A stretch of DNA of 64,000 nt, from contig NZ_LR701586.1 of the NCBI RefSeq assembly GCF_902498805.1, positions 1-64,000 on the forward strand, read 5' to 3'. Under the pieces are notes generated by a model. It made no database searches and was not told where the DNA came from. It saw only the letters and a list, made by a program, of their open reading frames with translations. Position 1 is the stretch's first letter; each line of letters starts with the position of its first letter. This document shows, piece after piece, positions 50,379 through 59,070 of the stretch. The position numbers and the translations under genes were made by a program. This stretch comes from Imperialibacter sp. EC-SDR9 (lineage in GTDB: Bacteria > Bacteroidota > Bacteroidia > Cytophagales > Cyclobacteriaceae).

Positions 50379-50534
50379 TTTTTAGGATGTGTATCCTTAT
50401 TAATTCTACTAGTGTTATTTGAAATTACAAATCTCAATGCGATCATCAATTTTGAATTTAGATTTTTGTCATTTTTACAAGTGTAGGCATTCATTTCATT
50501 CACCAAATGCTGCCATTCTTGTACTTTTTTTATT

Positions 50535-51719
50535 CTAACTTCCAATCCTGATTACTTTGCCATTGTCTTTCCGAAGATCGCTTCTCTCAATCAGTGCGAT
50601 GATGTCTCCGCCGGGAAGTTGTTTGACTGTCCTGACTCTGCCCTTTATCGACAAGCCAAAAGTTTCGCCCGTTTTGTGGTTGTATTTCATCAGCCTTCTA
50701 TAGGCCAGCGAACCAAAAATAAAATAATCGTTCCAGCCCGAAATATTGCTTTCCCTCACCTTTAATAAACAGGCAGGCGCAACAGCCTGGCCACCGTCTC
50801 GGGTTGGCACTGTCCAGTAGTGTTCTGGAAATACGGTAAACTTAGCCGCAGAATCTTCGGAAATAGTAGATACCCACGCACCGTCGTAGTTGATGCCATA
50901 AGTAAAAAGTGGCCAACCATAGTTCTTTCCCTTCTCTATTATGTTGAACTCATCCCCACCTTTGGGGCCGTGCTCAATCCCAAAAAGGGTATGGCTGGAT
51001 GCTTCAAAAAACAAACCCTGCACGTCCCGGTGCCCGTAGCTCCAAATGGTGGTAGGGGAAGCATACCCATCGAAGACGGGATTATCCGCAGGGATGCTTC
51101 CATCATCCATCAGCCGGTGAATCTTTCCTGCGTCGTGGTTGAGGTCTTGTGCATGTAATACTGGATACTCACTCGTTGAGAAATCGGAATTGCCGATGTT
51201 GAGAAAAAAGTGTGTTTTGTCTTCCCACACTATCCGCATGCCGTTGCCGGTGTAGTTTTGGTGCCGGGTGGTGAAAATAGTTTCCAACTGAGAGACAGTA
51301 TTGTCCTGTACTTTAAGCCGGGATACTTTAGCAAAGCCGTCCGATGCCAGATAGGAAATGTATATCCAGGAATTGGTTGAGTAGTCAGGATGAAGGCTTA
51401 TATCCATTAACCCCCCATGCATAATGGCAGCTAAACCAGGGGTGCCAAATGTAACAACCTCCGGCACTCCGCTTATCTCTGTCAGCGTGCTGTCTTCAAA
51501 GTGGAACATTTTCCCGACCCTGTCTGTAATGAAGTATTCATTTTCACCAACTATAGCTATTCCGTAGGGTATGGTGAAACCGCTTGCAATGGTTTTAGTA
51601 GTAAAGGAATCATCGCTTACCCTATAGGGAGAATCCGGAACCAGCACAAGGTTTTGTTTGCAGCTAACCAGGCAACCAAATGAGAGCGCCAGCAGCCAGA
51701 GAATAGTAATTAATTTCAT
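50535..51719 (-). CDS. PQQ-type sugar dehydrogenase lipoprotein (GDH/HIPL-like)
   Basis: A 394-residue six-bladed beta-propeller protein. The lipoprotein signal ends LVSC (Cys20). SGFTIPYGIAIVGENEYFITDRVGKMF, YTGNGMRIVWEDKTHFFLNIG and WSYGHRDVQGLFFE with FGIEHGPKGGDEFNIIEKGKNYGWPLF are the hallmark segments of soluble aldose sugar dehydrogenase-like proteins that use PQQ. It would oxidise a sugar in the periplasm. A copy of the ATGAAATAG repeat ends exactly at its ATG. Confidence 0.9.
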   Translation of the reverse strand: MKLITILWLLALSFGCLVSCKQNLVLVPDSPYRVSDDSFTTKTIASGFTIPYGIAIVGENEYFITDRVGKMFHFEDSTLTEISGVPEVVTFGTPGLAAIMHGGLMDISLHPDYSTNSWIYISYLASDGFAKVSRLKVQDNTVSQLETIFTTRHQNYTGNGMRIVWEDKTHFFLNIGNSDFSTSEYPVLHAQDLNHDAGKIHRLMDDGSIPADNPVFDGYASPTTIWSYGHRDVQGLFFEASSHTLFGIEHGPKGGDEFNIIEKGKNYGWPLFTYGINYDGAWVSTISEDSAAKFTVFPEHYWTVPTRDGGQAVAPACLLKVRESNISGWNDYFIFGSLAYRRLMKYNHKTGETFGLSIKGRVRTVKQLPGGDIIALIERSDLRKDNGKVIRIGS

Positions 51720-51841
51720 CTGTATATAATTTATTTCTCAGCGGCCACATGGAATAGCTTTTACCAATGAGAATGAATATTTAACTTTTTGATCCACTTA
51801 TTCATTTCCGTTGGGTATGGTATTCCCTATGGCTATTTCAT
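51720..51841 (-). repeat. Copy C of ATGAAATAG element, ending at a start codon
   Basis: Reads on the minus strand ATGAAATAGCCATAGGG, then CATACCCAACGGAAATGAAT, a shared GCTATTCCATGTGGCCGCTG and ends ATTATATACAG directly before the ATGAAATTA of the sugar dehydrogenase gene. Same layout as the tandem copies A and B at 13858-14117, 37.6 kb away in the opposite orientation. The rest of 51842-52008 shows nothing else. Confidence 0.85.
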
Positions 51842-52008
51842 AGTCTTATCAGCTTTAATGTTTTTGACTGTACAAAGGTCTGTAAGAAGTGCAGAGGCCA
51901 GTTATGAGCTATGCGGCGAAATCCATCAACTTTAAGGAAATCCCATAAATTATGATGCGGGGCTATAAACTATGACGCAAACTGCATAGGATAGCCCTGG
52001 CCAGGCTG

Positions 52009-52680
52009 TCACCTTTTAGACTTTCCGCCTTTCCATACCAACCACACAGCCAGTGCGAGCTCAGCAACTGCCATAGGTGCGCTCAGGATCATTTCAGCCA
52101 TGGCAATTGCATCAGAAGCTTGAGGGGCAATGGCTTTAGTTGCATTGATGGCCATATAGCTAAGCCCGGCGACGTATAATAACCAGCCTATCCACTTAGG
52201 AACAGCGTTGGATTTTAGGGAAAGGTAGCCCAGCCCCAAAAGGTGAAAGCCAAACAGGATGAGGCCAAGCCACCAGTATTTTTCAAAGCCAGCCACCAGG
52301 TTCACCAGGGCCACCGCATCCTGATTGGCTACGAAAAGCATTTGCCACACACCTACCAAATGGAAGATGGCAAAAGCCAGGATGGCTGAGTAGACAGCCC
52401 GCACCACCCCGGTAGCCAGGGAGATTCTAGCATCAACCTGGGCGAAAAACCGGTAAAGACTCCATGCCACCAGCAGATCGGTGATGAGGATGATGCACCA
52501 TCCTATGACGCCACTACCGAACAGGCCAGTTGCGCTGTTGAGATTGGTGAGTGTAGCTGCTGGATTACCAACTACTACCAGACTGTTCTGCACATAGCCA
52601 TAAGCATAACCGGCTGCAAGGGCCATGATGATGAGTGAAACACCGGCGACGATAGCGTCTTTTCTGTTTGAGTTTTTCAT
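52009..52680 (-). CDS. DUF4386-like integral membrane protein
   Basis: A 223-residue protein with six hydrophobic helices, of the DUF4386 family. Signature regions are AATLTNLNSATGLFGSGVIGWCIILITDLLVAWSLYRFF and a C-terminal AELALAVWLVWKGGK. Function unknown. It follows the MDR oxidoreductase gene by 39 bp, in the same direction. The fragment at 16001-16144 appears to be the tail of a relative in the same position next to another MDR gene. Confidence 0.85.
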   Translation of the reverse strand: MKNSNRKDAIVAGVSLIIMALAAGYAYGYVQNSLVVVGNPAATLTNLNSATGLFGSGVIGWCIILITDLLVAWSLYRFFAQVDARISLATGVVRAVYSAILAFAIFHLVGVWQMLFVANQDAVALVNLVAGFEKYWWLGLILFGFHLLGLGYLSLKSNAVPKWIGWLLYVAGLSYMAINATKAIAPQASDAIAMAEMILSAPMAVAELALAVWLVWKGGKSKR

Positions 52681-52719
52681 GATGAGAGGTATTTAAAATT
52701 GACAGGTTGATTCGTTCAC

Positions 52720-53712
52720 TTATGCTGCCACTACTATGACCACATTTCCTTTTTTGTGACCGCAGGCGATATAGTGATGTGCTTCAGCGACCCTCTCGAG
52801 AGGGTATTGTCTGTCTATCACTGTTTTCAGATGGCCGTTTTTATGAAGCTCGACTACTTCCAGCAGCAGCACTTTCAGCGTGTCGTCCGCATTGGCACCC
52901 GTGGCCTCAAACTTTGCTTTCTTTTTCCCAAAGAGTGAGGAGGCGATCATTTGCATGAGCAGCGAAAACCGGAGCACTGGCGACAGGTACATGCCTGGTT
53001 CGGCGAGTACCTTTTTGGCTTTGGTAAATGAGATCTTACCGACTGTATCAAAAATGATATCATACTGGGTAGTCAATCGGGTGAAGTCCTGTTTTTGATA
53101 GTCGATGACCTCATCGGCACCCAGCGATTTTATCAATCCTGTATTTTTGCTGCTGCAAACGCCCGTCACATGGGCGCCGAGGTAATTGGCGATTTGTATG
53201 GCTGATGTGCCCAGGCTGCCCGCAGCTCCGTTGACCAACACCCGCTGCCCCGGCTGTACTTGTGCTATCCGCTTAAGGAAATTGTAGGAGGTTAAATGAC
53301 CATCACAATAGCTGGCTGCCTCAGCGAAGTGCAGGGAGGCTGGCTTGGGCAGAATGACTCCATTGGCCGGCACCACTACATACTCTGCATTGGTGCTGAA
53401 GCCAAGGGTTGTTTCGCCGAACACCTCGTCGCACACAGCGAACTGGGTGACCTCACTGCCGATGGCTTCAATTACTCCTGCAAAACCGGTTCCTGGTATG
53501 GGATGCTTCGGTTTTGTCAGGCCAATGAATAGCCTGGCTATGTATGGTTTGCCAGTGAGCATCATGGTATCGGCAGTTGTGGCGGCAGATGCTATTACCT
53601 TGACTAGTACATCTTTCGGGCCGGGGGTTGGCTTTTCTACAGAAGTGAATTTTAACACTTCCGGTGTGCCGTATCCGCTGGCGACAATTGCTTTCATTTG
53701 ATTTGCGTTCAT
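52720..53712 (-). CDS. MDR-superfamily NAD(P)-dependent oxidoreductase
   Basis: A 330-residue zinc-independent reductase of the quinone oxidoreductase type, close to those at 14118 and 16145 (GTGFAGVIEAIG, VLVNGAAGSLGTSAIQIANYLGA, VAEAHHYIACGHKKGNVVI). ATG 53712 is preferred to the upstream open frame; ATG 53697 would also fit. It lies between the TPR/AraC regulator gene and the DUF4386 gene on the same strand, so it is probably under that regulator. A GTTCSGAAT direct repeat precedes it. Confidence 0.88.
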   Translation of the reverse strand: MNANQMKAIVASGYGTPEVLKFTSVEKPTPGPKDVLVKVIASAATTADTMMLTGKPYIARLFIGLTKPKHPIPGTGFAGVIEAIGSEVTQFAVCDEVFGETTLGFSTNAEYVVVPANGVILPKPASLHFAEAASYCDGHLTSYNFLKRIAQVQPGQRVLVNGAAGSLGTSAIQIANYLGAHVTGVCSSKNTGLIKSLGADEVIDYQKQDFTRLTTQYDIIFDTVGKISFTKAKKVLAEPGMYLSPVLRFSLLMQMIASSLFGKKKAKFEATGANADDTLKVLLLEVVELHKNGHLKTVIDRQYPLERVAEAHHYIACGHKKGNVVIVVAA

Positions 53713-53766
53713 GCTTTTGAGTTTTTTAATGATGAAGCAAAGAAAAAGCAAACCGCAGGGGCAAGT

Positions 53767-53796
53767 GTTCCGAATCAATAGTGATAGGTTCGGAAT
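53767..53796. promoter_or_regulatory. GTTCSGAAT direct repeat, candidate operator of TPR/AraC regulator
   Basis: GTTCCGAAT (53767-53775) and GTTCGGAAT (53788-53796) are spaced 21 bp apart, about two helical turns, between the second TPR/AraC regulator gene and the MDR gene. The same core, as a perfect palindrome, lies after the first TPR/AraC regulator (12137-12158). Confidence 0.5.
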
Positions 53797-53817
53797 TATA
53801 AAACGGAACTTATTCGG

Positions 53818-55620
53818 CTATGAATGGTGCTTCAGGAAGGCGCTGGGAGTCATTCCTTCTGCTTTTTTGAAGTAGGTATTGAAGACCGTTTTGGAATTAA
53901 ACCCACTTTCGAAAGCCAGCCCAACCAGCGAAATATGTGAGTTGGCCGGATCTACCGCCAGCTTTTTGAAATGCCCGATCCGAAAGTCGTTGATGAACTC
54001 GTTGAAGTTCCTTCCGATTTTCTCATTGAGCAACCACGATAGCTGGTTGGGGTGCATCTCGATTTGTTCGGCCAGTGACCTCAGGCTGAGTGAGGGATTC
54101 AGATAAGGCAACTCATCATTGACGACCGCCATCAGCTTTTCCTCATAAGCGGCGGCCGTGGCCTCATCCAATTGTGATGTATTGGTCTTTGGGGTTGACT
54201 CCTTATGTTTCAACTCCGGATAGATCAGATCGGCATACCGCCAGAATCGATCATCCCCTCTGAGGTTCTTTGCCAGCGGATCATAGTAATTGAGTAGCAA
54301 TATGGACGACTGATGGGTGAACAACTTTTCGACGATGGCAAAGGCCTCATCTGCCTTGCACTGCTGCGCATAGATCCAGAAAGCATAGGCATCTGCCTGA
54401 AAAGAGGCATTTTCATTGGATCTGGCCATCACCTCATTGATATAAGGCGCTGCATTATTGCTATCCCCCTTCATTAGGTAGGCCAGTGCGTTGATGCCTG
54501 CTCTTTCGTCGGGTATCATGATTTCATCCGGCATGTTAGCAGTTTCTTCAATCACCTGATCAATCCGCCCCAGATGAAACAAGCAGTAGCAATGAACGAT
54601 GTAGGCCGGCAGGTTTTTGGGGTTTACTTCCAGCAACTGTTGGCAGATGGCCGCTGCTTTCTCAAACTCCTCCGTTCGGTAAAAGTAGTAGGCCTGATAG
54701 AACAGCGTTTCCTGGTTAAGCGGGTCGACGGAGCGCACATATTGCAGGTGCTCATTCGCTTTTGTTGTGTCGTTTTTGAGCAGGTACAGGAAAGCCATGA
54801 ACTGCTGCCCCTCAGGGTAGGTGGGCCTCGACTTGATGCTTTTCAGGGTGTATTTGAAAGCCTTATTGTAATCTGCTTCCGTAAAAAAGGCATGATTGGC
54901 AAGCTGATAGTTGAGTGGGGCATGATTCGGGTTAATTCGCTCCACAATCTTCATGTGCTCAAAAGCCTTCTTCCAGGAGGCCTCCCTCGGAGCAAAGCCA
55001 GCCGTAGCCAGAAATCCATAGGCATCCGACAATCCCATATGAGCGTCCACCAAATCAGGATCCTGCTCAATAGCTTGTTCAAAGAGACTAATGGCTTTGT
55101 TTACATCCTCCGGGTTCCAGCGATTAAACAGGTATTTTCCTTTGAGCAATAGTTCATAGGCATTGAGGTTTTGCGTGGGTGACTTTGCCAGGTGATCCCC
55201 GATCTCCATGTGCCCAAACTGTTCCCTGAGCTTGTCGGCAATATGGAGGCTGACCTCATCCTGTATTTCAAAGATATTTTCGAGCTTTCTATCCCAGGTT
55301 TGTGACCAGAAATGTGAATCCGTCGCTACTTCGATCAGTTGTGCGGTGATCCTTAGCATATTGCCACCCACCCGCACACTTCCTTCCAGTATTGCCGACA
55401 CATTCAGCTTTTCGCCTATCTCCCGGATAGATGCTTTGTGATGCTTAAAATAGAAACTGGAAGTGCGGGAAGTAACCTTGAGCTCTGTGACCCTGGCCAG
55501 GGCATTAATGATCTCTTCAGTGATGCCATCACAGAAGTATTCGTTCTCGCCATCGGCACTCATGTTAACGAAGGGCAGAACCGCAATGGAGGTCTTTATG
55601 TGGGTGGGAGTACTAAGAAT
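53818..55620 (-). CDS. TPR-containing transcriptional regulator with AraC-type HTH (paralogue 2, non-ATG start)
   Basis: The first ATG (55563) would cut into the conserved domain SIAVLPFVNMSADGENEYFCDGITEEI, since TSIAVLPFVN is encoded upstream of it. The frame is open to 55632 and contains no ATG, GTG or TTG. Starting at ATT 55620 gives exactly 600 residues, as in the paralogue at 10305-12107. Domains as in that protein: TolB/FlgO-like (about 10-130), TPR solenoid (about 145-470) and AraC HTH (about 495-595, LRSLAEQIEMHPNQLSWLL, LAFESGFNSKTVFNTYF). It probably regulates the downstream MDR and DUF4386 genes. The start codon is inferred. Confidence 0.82.
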   Translation of the reverse strand: MLSTPTHIKTSIAVLPFVNMSADGENEYFCDGITEEIINALARVTELKVTSRTSSFYFKHHKASIREIGEKLNVSAILEGSVRVGGNMLRITAQLIEVATDSHFWSQTWDRKLENIFEIQDEVSLHIADKLREQFGHMEIGDHLAKSPTQNLNAYELLLKGKYLFNRWNPEDVNKAISLFEQAIEQDPDLVDAHMGLSDAYGFLATAGFAPREASWKKAFEHMKIVERINPNHAPLNYQLANHAFFTEADYNKAFKYTLKSIKSRPTYPEGQQFMAFLYLLKNDTTKANEHLQYVRSVDPLNQETLFYQAYYFYRTEEFEKAAAICQQLLEVNPKNLPAYIVHCYCLFHLGRIDQVIEETANMPDEIMIPDERAGINALAYLMKGDSNNAAPYINEVMARSNENASFQADAYAFWIYAQQCKADEAFAIVEKLFTHQSSILLLNYYDPLAKNLRGDDRFWRYADLIYPELKHKESTPKTNTSQLDEATAAAYEEKLMAVVNDELPYLNPSLSLRSLAEQIEMHPNQLSWLLNEKIGRNFNEFINDFRIGHFKKLAVDPANSHISLVGLAFESGFNSKTVFNTYFKKAEGMTPSAFLKHHS

Positions 55621-55787
55621 GACGGATGCTTATTAAAATAGTTCAGTTCGAAAATAGCTCGATTTTTTTAGTTTCCCATGGTGAAATATCTGGGCCTTAA
55701 ATAAGGGGGCAAAAGTTAATGAGAGAGGGGTGGGTGGTTTTGGGGAGTCTTTGCGAGACCTAACATTTTGGCAACCGCACAAATTGA

Positions 55788-55876
55788 GATGACGTGATTC
55801 GAAATGTTAAAAGAATGTGTCAGATTGAGCCTGTCGAAATCCACACATTCTTTGGAAAGCTTAGTAACACGTCATC
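55788..55876. repeat. Nested hairpin element abutting the end of array 2
   Basis: Outer arms GATGACGTG (55788-55796) and CACGTCATC (55868-55876) and inner arms AAAGAATGTGT (55810-55820) and ACACATTCTTT (55843-55853) are perfect complements. The loop contains TTGAGCCTGTCGAAATC, which resembles a REP-like sequence seen in many bacterial genomes. It lies 2 bp from the last attC box of array 2. The rest of 55621-55787 shows nothing recognisable. Confidence 0.7.
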
Positions 55877-55878
55877 GG

Positions 55879-56032
55879 TAGCAACTATCATGAGTGAGAC
55901 TTAGAAAGCACTGTCCTTTCTTTCCGCACATAACCACGCTTTTTTTTAAACTCATTAATTGTGGCGGACTTTCCCACCCCCACGAAAATATCCTGACCTA
56001 CAAAACTCTCAATCCATTCATAGCAGATATTA
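55879..56032 (-). repeat. attC site A of array 2 (terminal)
   Basis: On the minus strand it runs from TAATATC (56032-56026, extended CCCATAATATC) to GTTGCTA (55885-55879), 154 bp. It shares GTCAGGATA, TTTCGTGGGGG, AAAGTCCGCCACAA and CAGTGCTTTCTAAGTC with attC2 of array 1. Confidence 0.75.
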
Positions 56033-56038
56033 TGGGCT

Positions 56039-56707
56039 TCACTTTCGCCAATACTTTATCTGCTCTAATCGAGCCTTGGCCTCTTCTTCGGTATATTCAG
56101 TTTTTTCCAGTTGCTCAACAAGTTCGTATTCACCAAATGAGAAACTTTGAATGTCGGGACCTTTATTTATCATATTAAACTCCCCGCATGCTTTGCATTT
56201 CACAATATCATATGAGAAATCTGGAATGCCTTCCTGCTTTTTCGTTATGAAAGTTTCGAGTTTGGCGTTGCAGTTTGTACAATCTTGCGATAATGTTTCT
56301 ATGATATTTGCCGACCCTTTAAAAATTGAAGCGACCTTCATCATGCCATTTAAGAGGGAGCCGTATAACCATTTGTTCAGTTCATCTTTGAAGTTTACGT
56401 CTAAAATCTGGCTTAACTCTAAGAAATAATCACAGATGAACTCCTTCTCTTCAGTATCATAATCAGCCTTGTTGAAAGTTGACAGACCATTCTTTAGTTC
56501 TTTTTTGAAAGCCTTATTTGTTGCACCAGTTTTTGATAATTCTATTAGTTTTTGGCAGCAGTTGTTAAGAAGTTCATTCATCTTCTGACAGAGTTCGACA
56601 GAAGATGGGTTTAACCCTCTATTTTCCCATTCAGATGTACTGAATTTATCTTTTTTAAGAAACTTTTGAAGTTTGTTCGTCATTCTATCAATTGCGGCCT
56701 TACCCAT
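56039..56707 (-). CDS. DUF4844-like protein with C-terminal zinc ribbon
   Basis: A 222-residue protein. The N-terminal half (about 15-115) resembles DUF4844 (DYDTEEKEFICDYFLELSQILDVNFKDELNKWLYG). The C-terminal half carries CTNC and CKAC pairs, a probable zinc ribbon. No signal peptide. The start ATG lies inside the cassette boundary box GACATTATGGG, so the mRNA may have almost no leader. The stop is 3 bp before the closing box. The fusion of the two parts is not one I know. Confidence 0.7.
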   Translation of the reverse strand: MGKAAIDRMTNKLQKFLKKDKFSTSEWENRGLNPSSVELCQKMNELLNNCCQKLIELSKTGATNKAFKKELKNGLSTFNKADYDTEEKEFICDYFLELSQILDVNFKDELNKWLYGSLLNGMMKVASIFKGSANIIETLSQDCTNCNAKLETFITKKQEGIPDFSYDIVKCKACGEFNMINKGPDIQSFSFGEYELVEQLEKTEYTEEEAKARLEQIKYWRK

Positions 56708-56896
56708 AATGTCTACCTAAAATGAGTGCGGGAGTTTTATGCTGCTCCGCTTCCATTAGCACTTAGCCCCGCCTTGCCAACCGTAACTTCAGCGAAGGTT
56801 GGGTGCCGCTAAATTTATGCTTTGTGGCGGACATTCCAAACCAACAAATGATTGAAAACCGATGAAGCGGCATTCATTGTTAACGGCGTGTTGTGA
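56707..56896 (-). repeat. attC site B of array 2 (long subtype)
   Basis: Minus strand, from TCACAAC (56896-56890) to the unusual closing box GACATTA (56713-56707), 190 bp. Contains GGTTTGGAATGTCCGCCACA, CAACCTTCGCTGAAGTTACG and CGGGGCTAAGTG blocks as in attC6 and the 17.3-kb copy. Confidence 0.8.
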
Positions 56897-56903
56897 TCCG
56901 TTT

Positions 56904-57308
56904 TTATTCGTTCCAGTTGGTAGTTGAAAGTTGCTCAATAGGTTGGTAATGTTTCTGGTTGTTCGTTACCAGCGTTAAGTTGTTAGCGAGTGCGATCCCT
57001 GAAATTAATAAATCAGCGGTTCCGATTGTAATTCCTTTTTCTCTAAGCTCAGAATAGATGTTTGCAGAAATTCGCAACGAAGATGTTGAGAGCTTTAGGA
57101 CTTCACATGTTGAAATGAAGTTTTCGAATTCTTGTATTTGTTTAGTGGCCTTCTTAAAAGTTAAGCCGGACAGAACTTCGAAATATGTTATTTCTGAAAT
57201 CGTGATTTTCGATTGTTCCTTAAGATATAATTTAACGTTTTCAGTCACCTGCTTATGACCTTTCAAAAAATATGAAAGTATGTCTGTATCAATAAGTGAT
57301 CTGTTCAA
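56904..57308 (-). CDS. PIN-domain toxin (VapC-like)
   Basis: A 134-residue PIN-domain ribonuclease. Asp7 and Asp9 (LIDTDILSYFLKG), the acidic ITYFEVLSG and IGTADLLISG form the usual metal-binding set. VapC-type toxins cleave tRNA or rRNA. The antitoxin gene precedes and overlaps it by 4 bp (57305-57308), the standard order for VapBC-like modules. It lies in a cassette with boxes GTTGTGATCC/GGATCACAAC. Confidence 0.9.
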   Translation of the reverse strand: MNRSLIDTDILSYFLKGHKQVTENVKLYLKEQSKITISEITYFEVLSGLTFKKATKQIQEFENFISTCEVLKLSTSSLRISANIYSELREKGITIGTADLLISGIALANNLTLVTNNQKHYQPIEQLSTTNWNE

Positions 57309-57535
57309 AACTGCGGAATTCGATAGTTATGATCTTCTCTTGATTTATGGAGGTCAGAAGTTAGTTCGGTTAATTCGAGTTCCTTAAAAATTCCGCTGAA
57401 AGATAATGGCGATTTGTCAGTCGGTAAGTGTGACTCCAAATCAGAGATATAGGCATCCAGGTTCGGAAGTTTGTCGTCCGAAAGTTTCTTGATCTTGTTG
57501 AGGATCGATTTTCTTAGTTTTTCCTCAGTTGCCAT
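57305..57535 (-). CDS. Antitoxin partner of PIN toxin
   Basis: A 76-residue acidic protein (MATEEKLRKSILNKIKKLSDDKLPNLDAYISDLESHL...) with no clear DNA-binding motif. It overlaps the toxin start by 4 bp and lies first in the pair, so an antitoxin role is inferred from position, size and charge. The family is not identified; it resembles short helical antitoxins of Bacteroidota. Confidence 0.8.
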   Translation of the reverse strand: MATEEKLRKSILNKIKKLSDDKLPNLDAYISDLESHLPTDKSPLSFSGIFKELELTELTSDLHKSREDHNYRIPQF

Positions 57536-57574
57536 GTGATAAAGTTAGAGAATTTCCGGTTTGCAGTCAATGGA

Positions 57575-57737
57575 TCACAACGCCTGCCTAAAATGACTGT
57601 GGGAGTTTTATCTAGCTCCGCTTCCATCACCACTTAGCCACGCAGAAGATAAAATTAAACTATGTGGGGGACAATCCAAGCCAGCGAGTGATAGAAAACT
57701 GGTGAAGCCCACATTCATTTTTACCGGTGTGTTAGCG
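57575..57737 (-). repeat. attC site C of array 2
   Basis: Minus strand, from CGCTAAC (57737-57731) to GTTGTGA (57581-57575), 163 bp. Contains AATGTGGGCTTCACC, TGGCTTGGATTGTCCCCCAC and TGCGTGGCTAAGTGGTGATGG. Confidence 0.85.
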
Positions 57738-57741
57738 AGCT

Positions 57742-58236
57742 TTAATCCCCTTGATGTATCCAGATAAATTTCTTTCCATCAAAGTAGATGAGGCCTCCAG
57801 AACCCTCGTCTTCTCGAATGCTAATTGCCGGATGCTTAAGCTCTACTGTTTTAGTTCCGGCGATGTCTCCATTTGGAAGAAACGTGGTTTGATGAGTTTT
57901 CGACTTCAGAAAGATTTCCCACCTGTCCGCCCATTCGAAGCTGTCGCCACCGGTCCCAAAGGAATCACCAGCGCCAGCTAGAAAATACCGTTCTTCATCA
58001 CCGTCGAAAAGAAATAGAACACCTGTTTTATTGACGGACTTTTCTCTCACAAAAATCGCTACATCTTTTGTTTGGTCTCCATCAAGGTCAAGCTCGATAA
58101 ATGTCGGCTCAATCTGATCGTAGACTTCAAGCCTCTCAGAGAATTGAACGAAACGTTTGTTTGCCCAGTCTGGAAGTTCCGATGTTGGGGATATGAACGA
58201 TATCAAGGAAATTATTAGAGTTAATTGATACAGCAT
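57742..58236 (-). CDS. Secreted hypothetical protein (second gene of a two-gene cassette)
   Basis: A 164-residue protein with a short signal-like N-terminus (LYQLTLIISLISFISP). A DLDGDQTKDVAIFVRE segment resembles calcium-binding FG-GAP/VCBS-type repeats, and ADRWEIFLKSKTHQTTFLPNGDIAG is unassigned. Function unknown. GTTATCGAGC, a near match to the cassette end GCTCGCTAAC, lies between this gene and the upstream one without an intervening attC, so an attC between them may have been lost. Confidence 0.7.
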   Translation of the reverse strand: MLYQLTLIISLISFISPTSELPDWANKRFVQFSERLEVYDQIEPTFIELDLDGDQTKDVAIFVREKSVNKTGVLFLFDGDEERYFLAGAGDSFGTGGDSFEWADRWEIFLKSKTHQTTFLPNGDIAGTKTVELKHPAISIREDEGSGGLIYFDGKKFIWIHQGD

Positions 58237-58269
58237 TTTGTGCGTCTAGGTATGCTCGATAACTGAGAA

Positions 58270-59058
58270 TTAGCGGGAGAATCGTTTTCGTTGCTCATTA
58301 CTGAAAATTACAGGGAGTATGTAGCTTTCATATAAAGGCTCGCCTCTTGAATAGAACTTTCGAAGTTGAGGAAAATTGGTCAATACTCTCTGAACCTCCT
58401 GAACGTAAACTTCGGGAGCAATACTGCGAAAAATTGTGAGGCTATCAACCTTACCCATTTTTAGATCCACAAATACTTTATAGTCTTTCGAAAGCCCGGG
58501 TAGACCGTCCCAATTGATTCGACTATAAATTTCCACCATTATTGAATCGGGATTACTTGGAAGGCCAGTGTCGCCAGGTCGATAGCCATTCACAAAATGC
58601 TGGCGATCTATAAGATTACCCTGCTGAATTTCAAATACTGTTTCCTCTTCAAAATATTGTGCAAACCCGGAATGATGATATTTAATCATTTTGCCATGTT
58701 GGACAAATAACTTTCCAGAAAACCACTTGGCTTTAATTGGCGAGTCTACTTCAAATAGATTTCGAAGTATACTTTTCTCACGATCGGCGCAAAGGAATAC
58801 ATCAACAAGAAGTAATTCATCATTCTCAAGTTTCCATAGAGCTTGATAGTTTCTCCATAAGGCAGTAGAGCAGGTCAGTTTAAGAAATGGATATTTACCT
58901 TCTCGTTCATCATACTCTCCTAAATAATCTTCCAGCGGCACAGAAAGCAGTTCAAGAGTGTCACCTTCATAGATGATCAATTCAGCGTATTGCCCCGTCG
59001 CAAAGGAAACTTCCGCAGAAAGAAAAATAGCAAATAGTATGAAAGTCAGTCTCTTCAT
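58270..59058 (-). CDS. Secreted hypothetical protein, paralogue of 2897-3787
   Basis: A 262-residue protein with a signal peptide (about 1-20, EVSFATGQ). It is homologous to the cassette 4 product of array 1: LIIYEGDTLELL against LIFEGDTIAFY, LTCSTALWRNYQALWKLENDELLLVDVFLC against SSTSCWRGYQAIYELSNDSLFLRHITSC. The C-terminal VYVQEVQRVLTNFPQLRKFYSRGEPLYESYILPVIF also matches in layout. Function unknown. Two divergent copies in two arrays show the family is spread on cassettes. Confidence 0.78.
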   Translation of the reverse strand: MKRLTFILFAIFLSAEVSFATGQYAELIIYEGDTLELLSVPLEDYLGEYDEREGKYPFLKLTCSTALWRNYQALWKLENDELLLVDVFLCADREKSILRNLFEVDSPIKAKWFSGKLFVQHGKMIKYHHSGFAQYFEEETVFEIQQGNLIDRQHFVNGYRPGDTGLPSNPDSIMVEIYSRINWDGLPGLSKDYKVFVDLKMGKVDSLTIFRSIAPEVYVQEVQRVLTNFPQLRKFYSRGEPLYESYILPVIFSNEQRKRFSR

Positions 59059-59070
59059 GCTACAGTGGTG

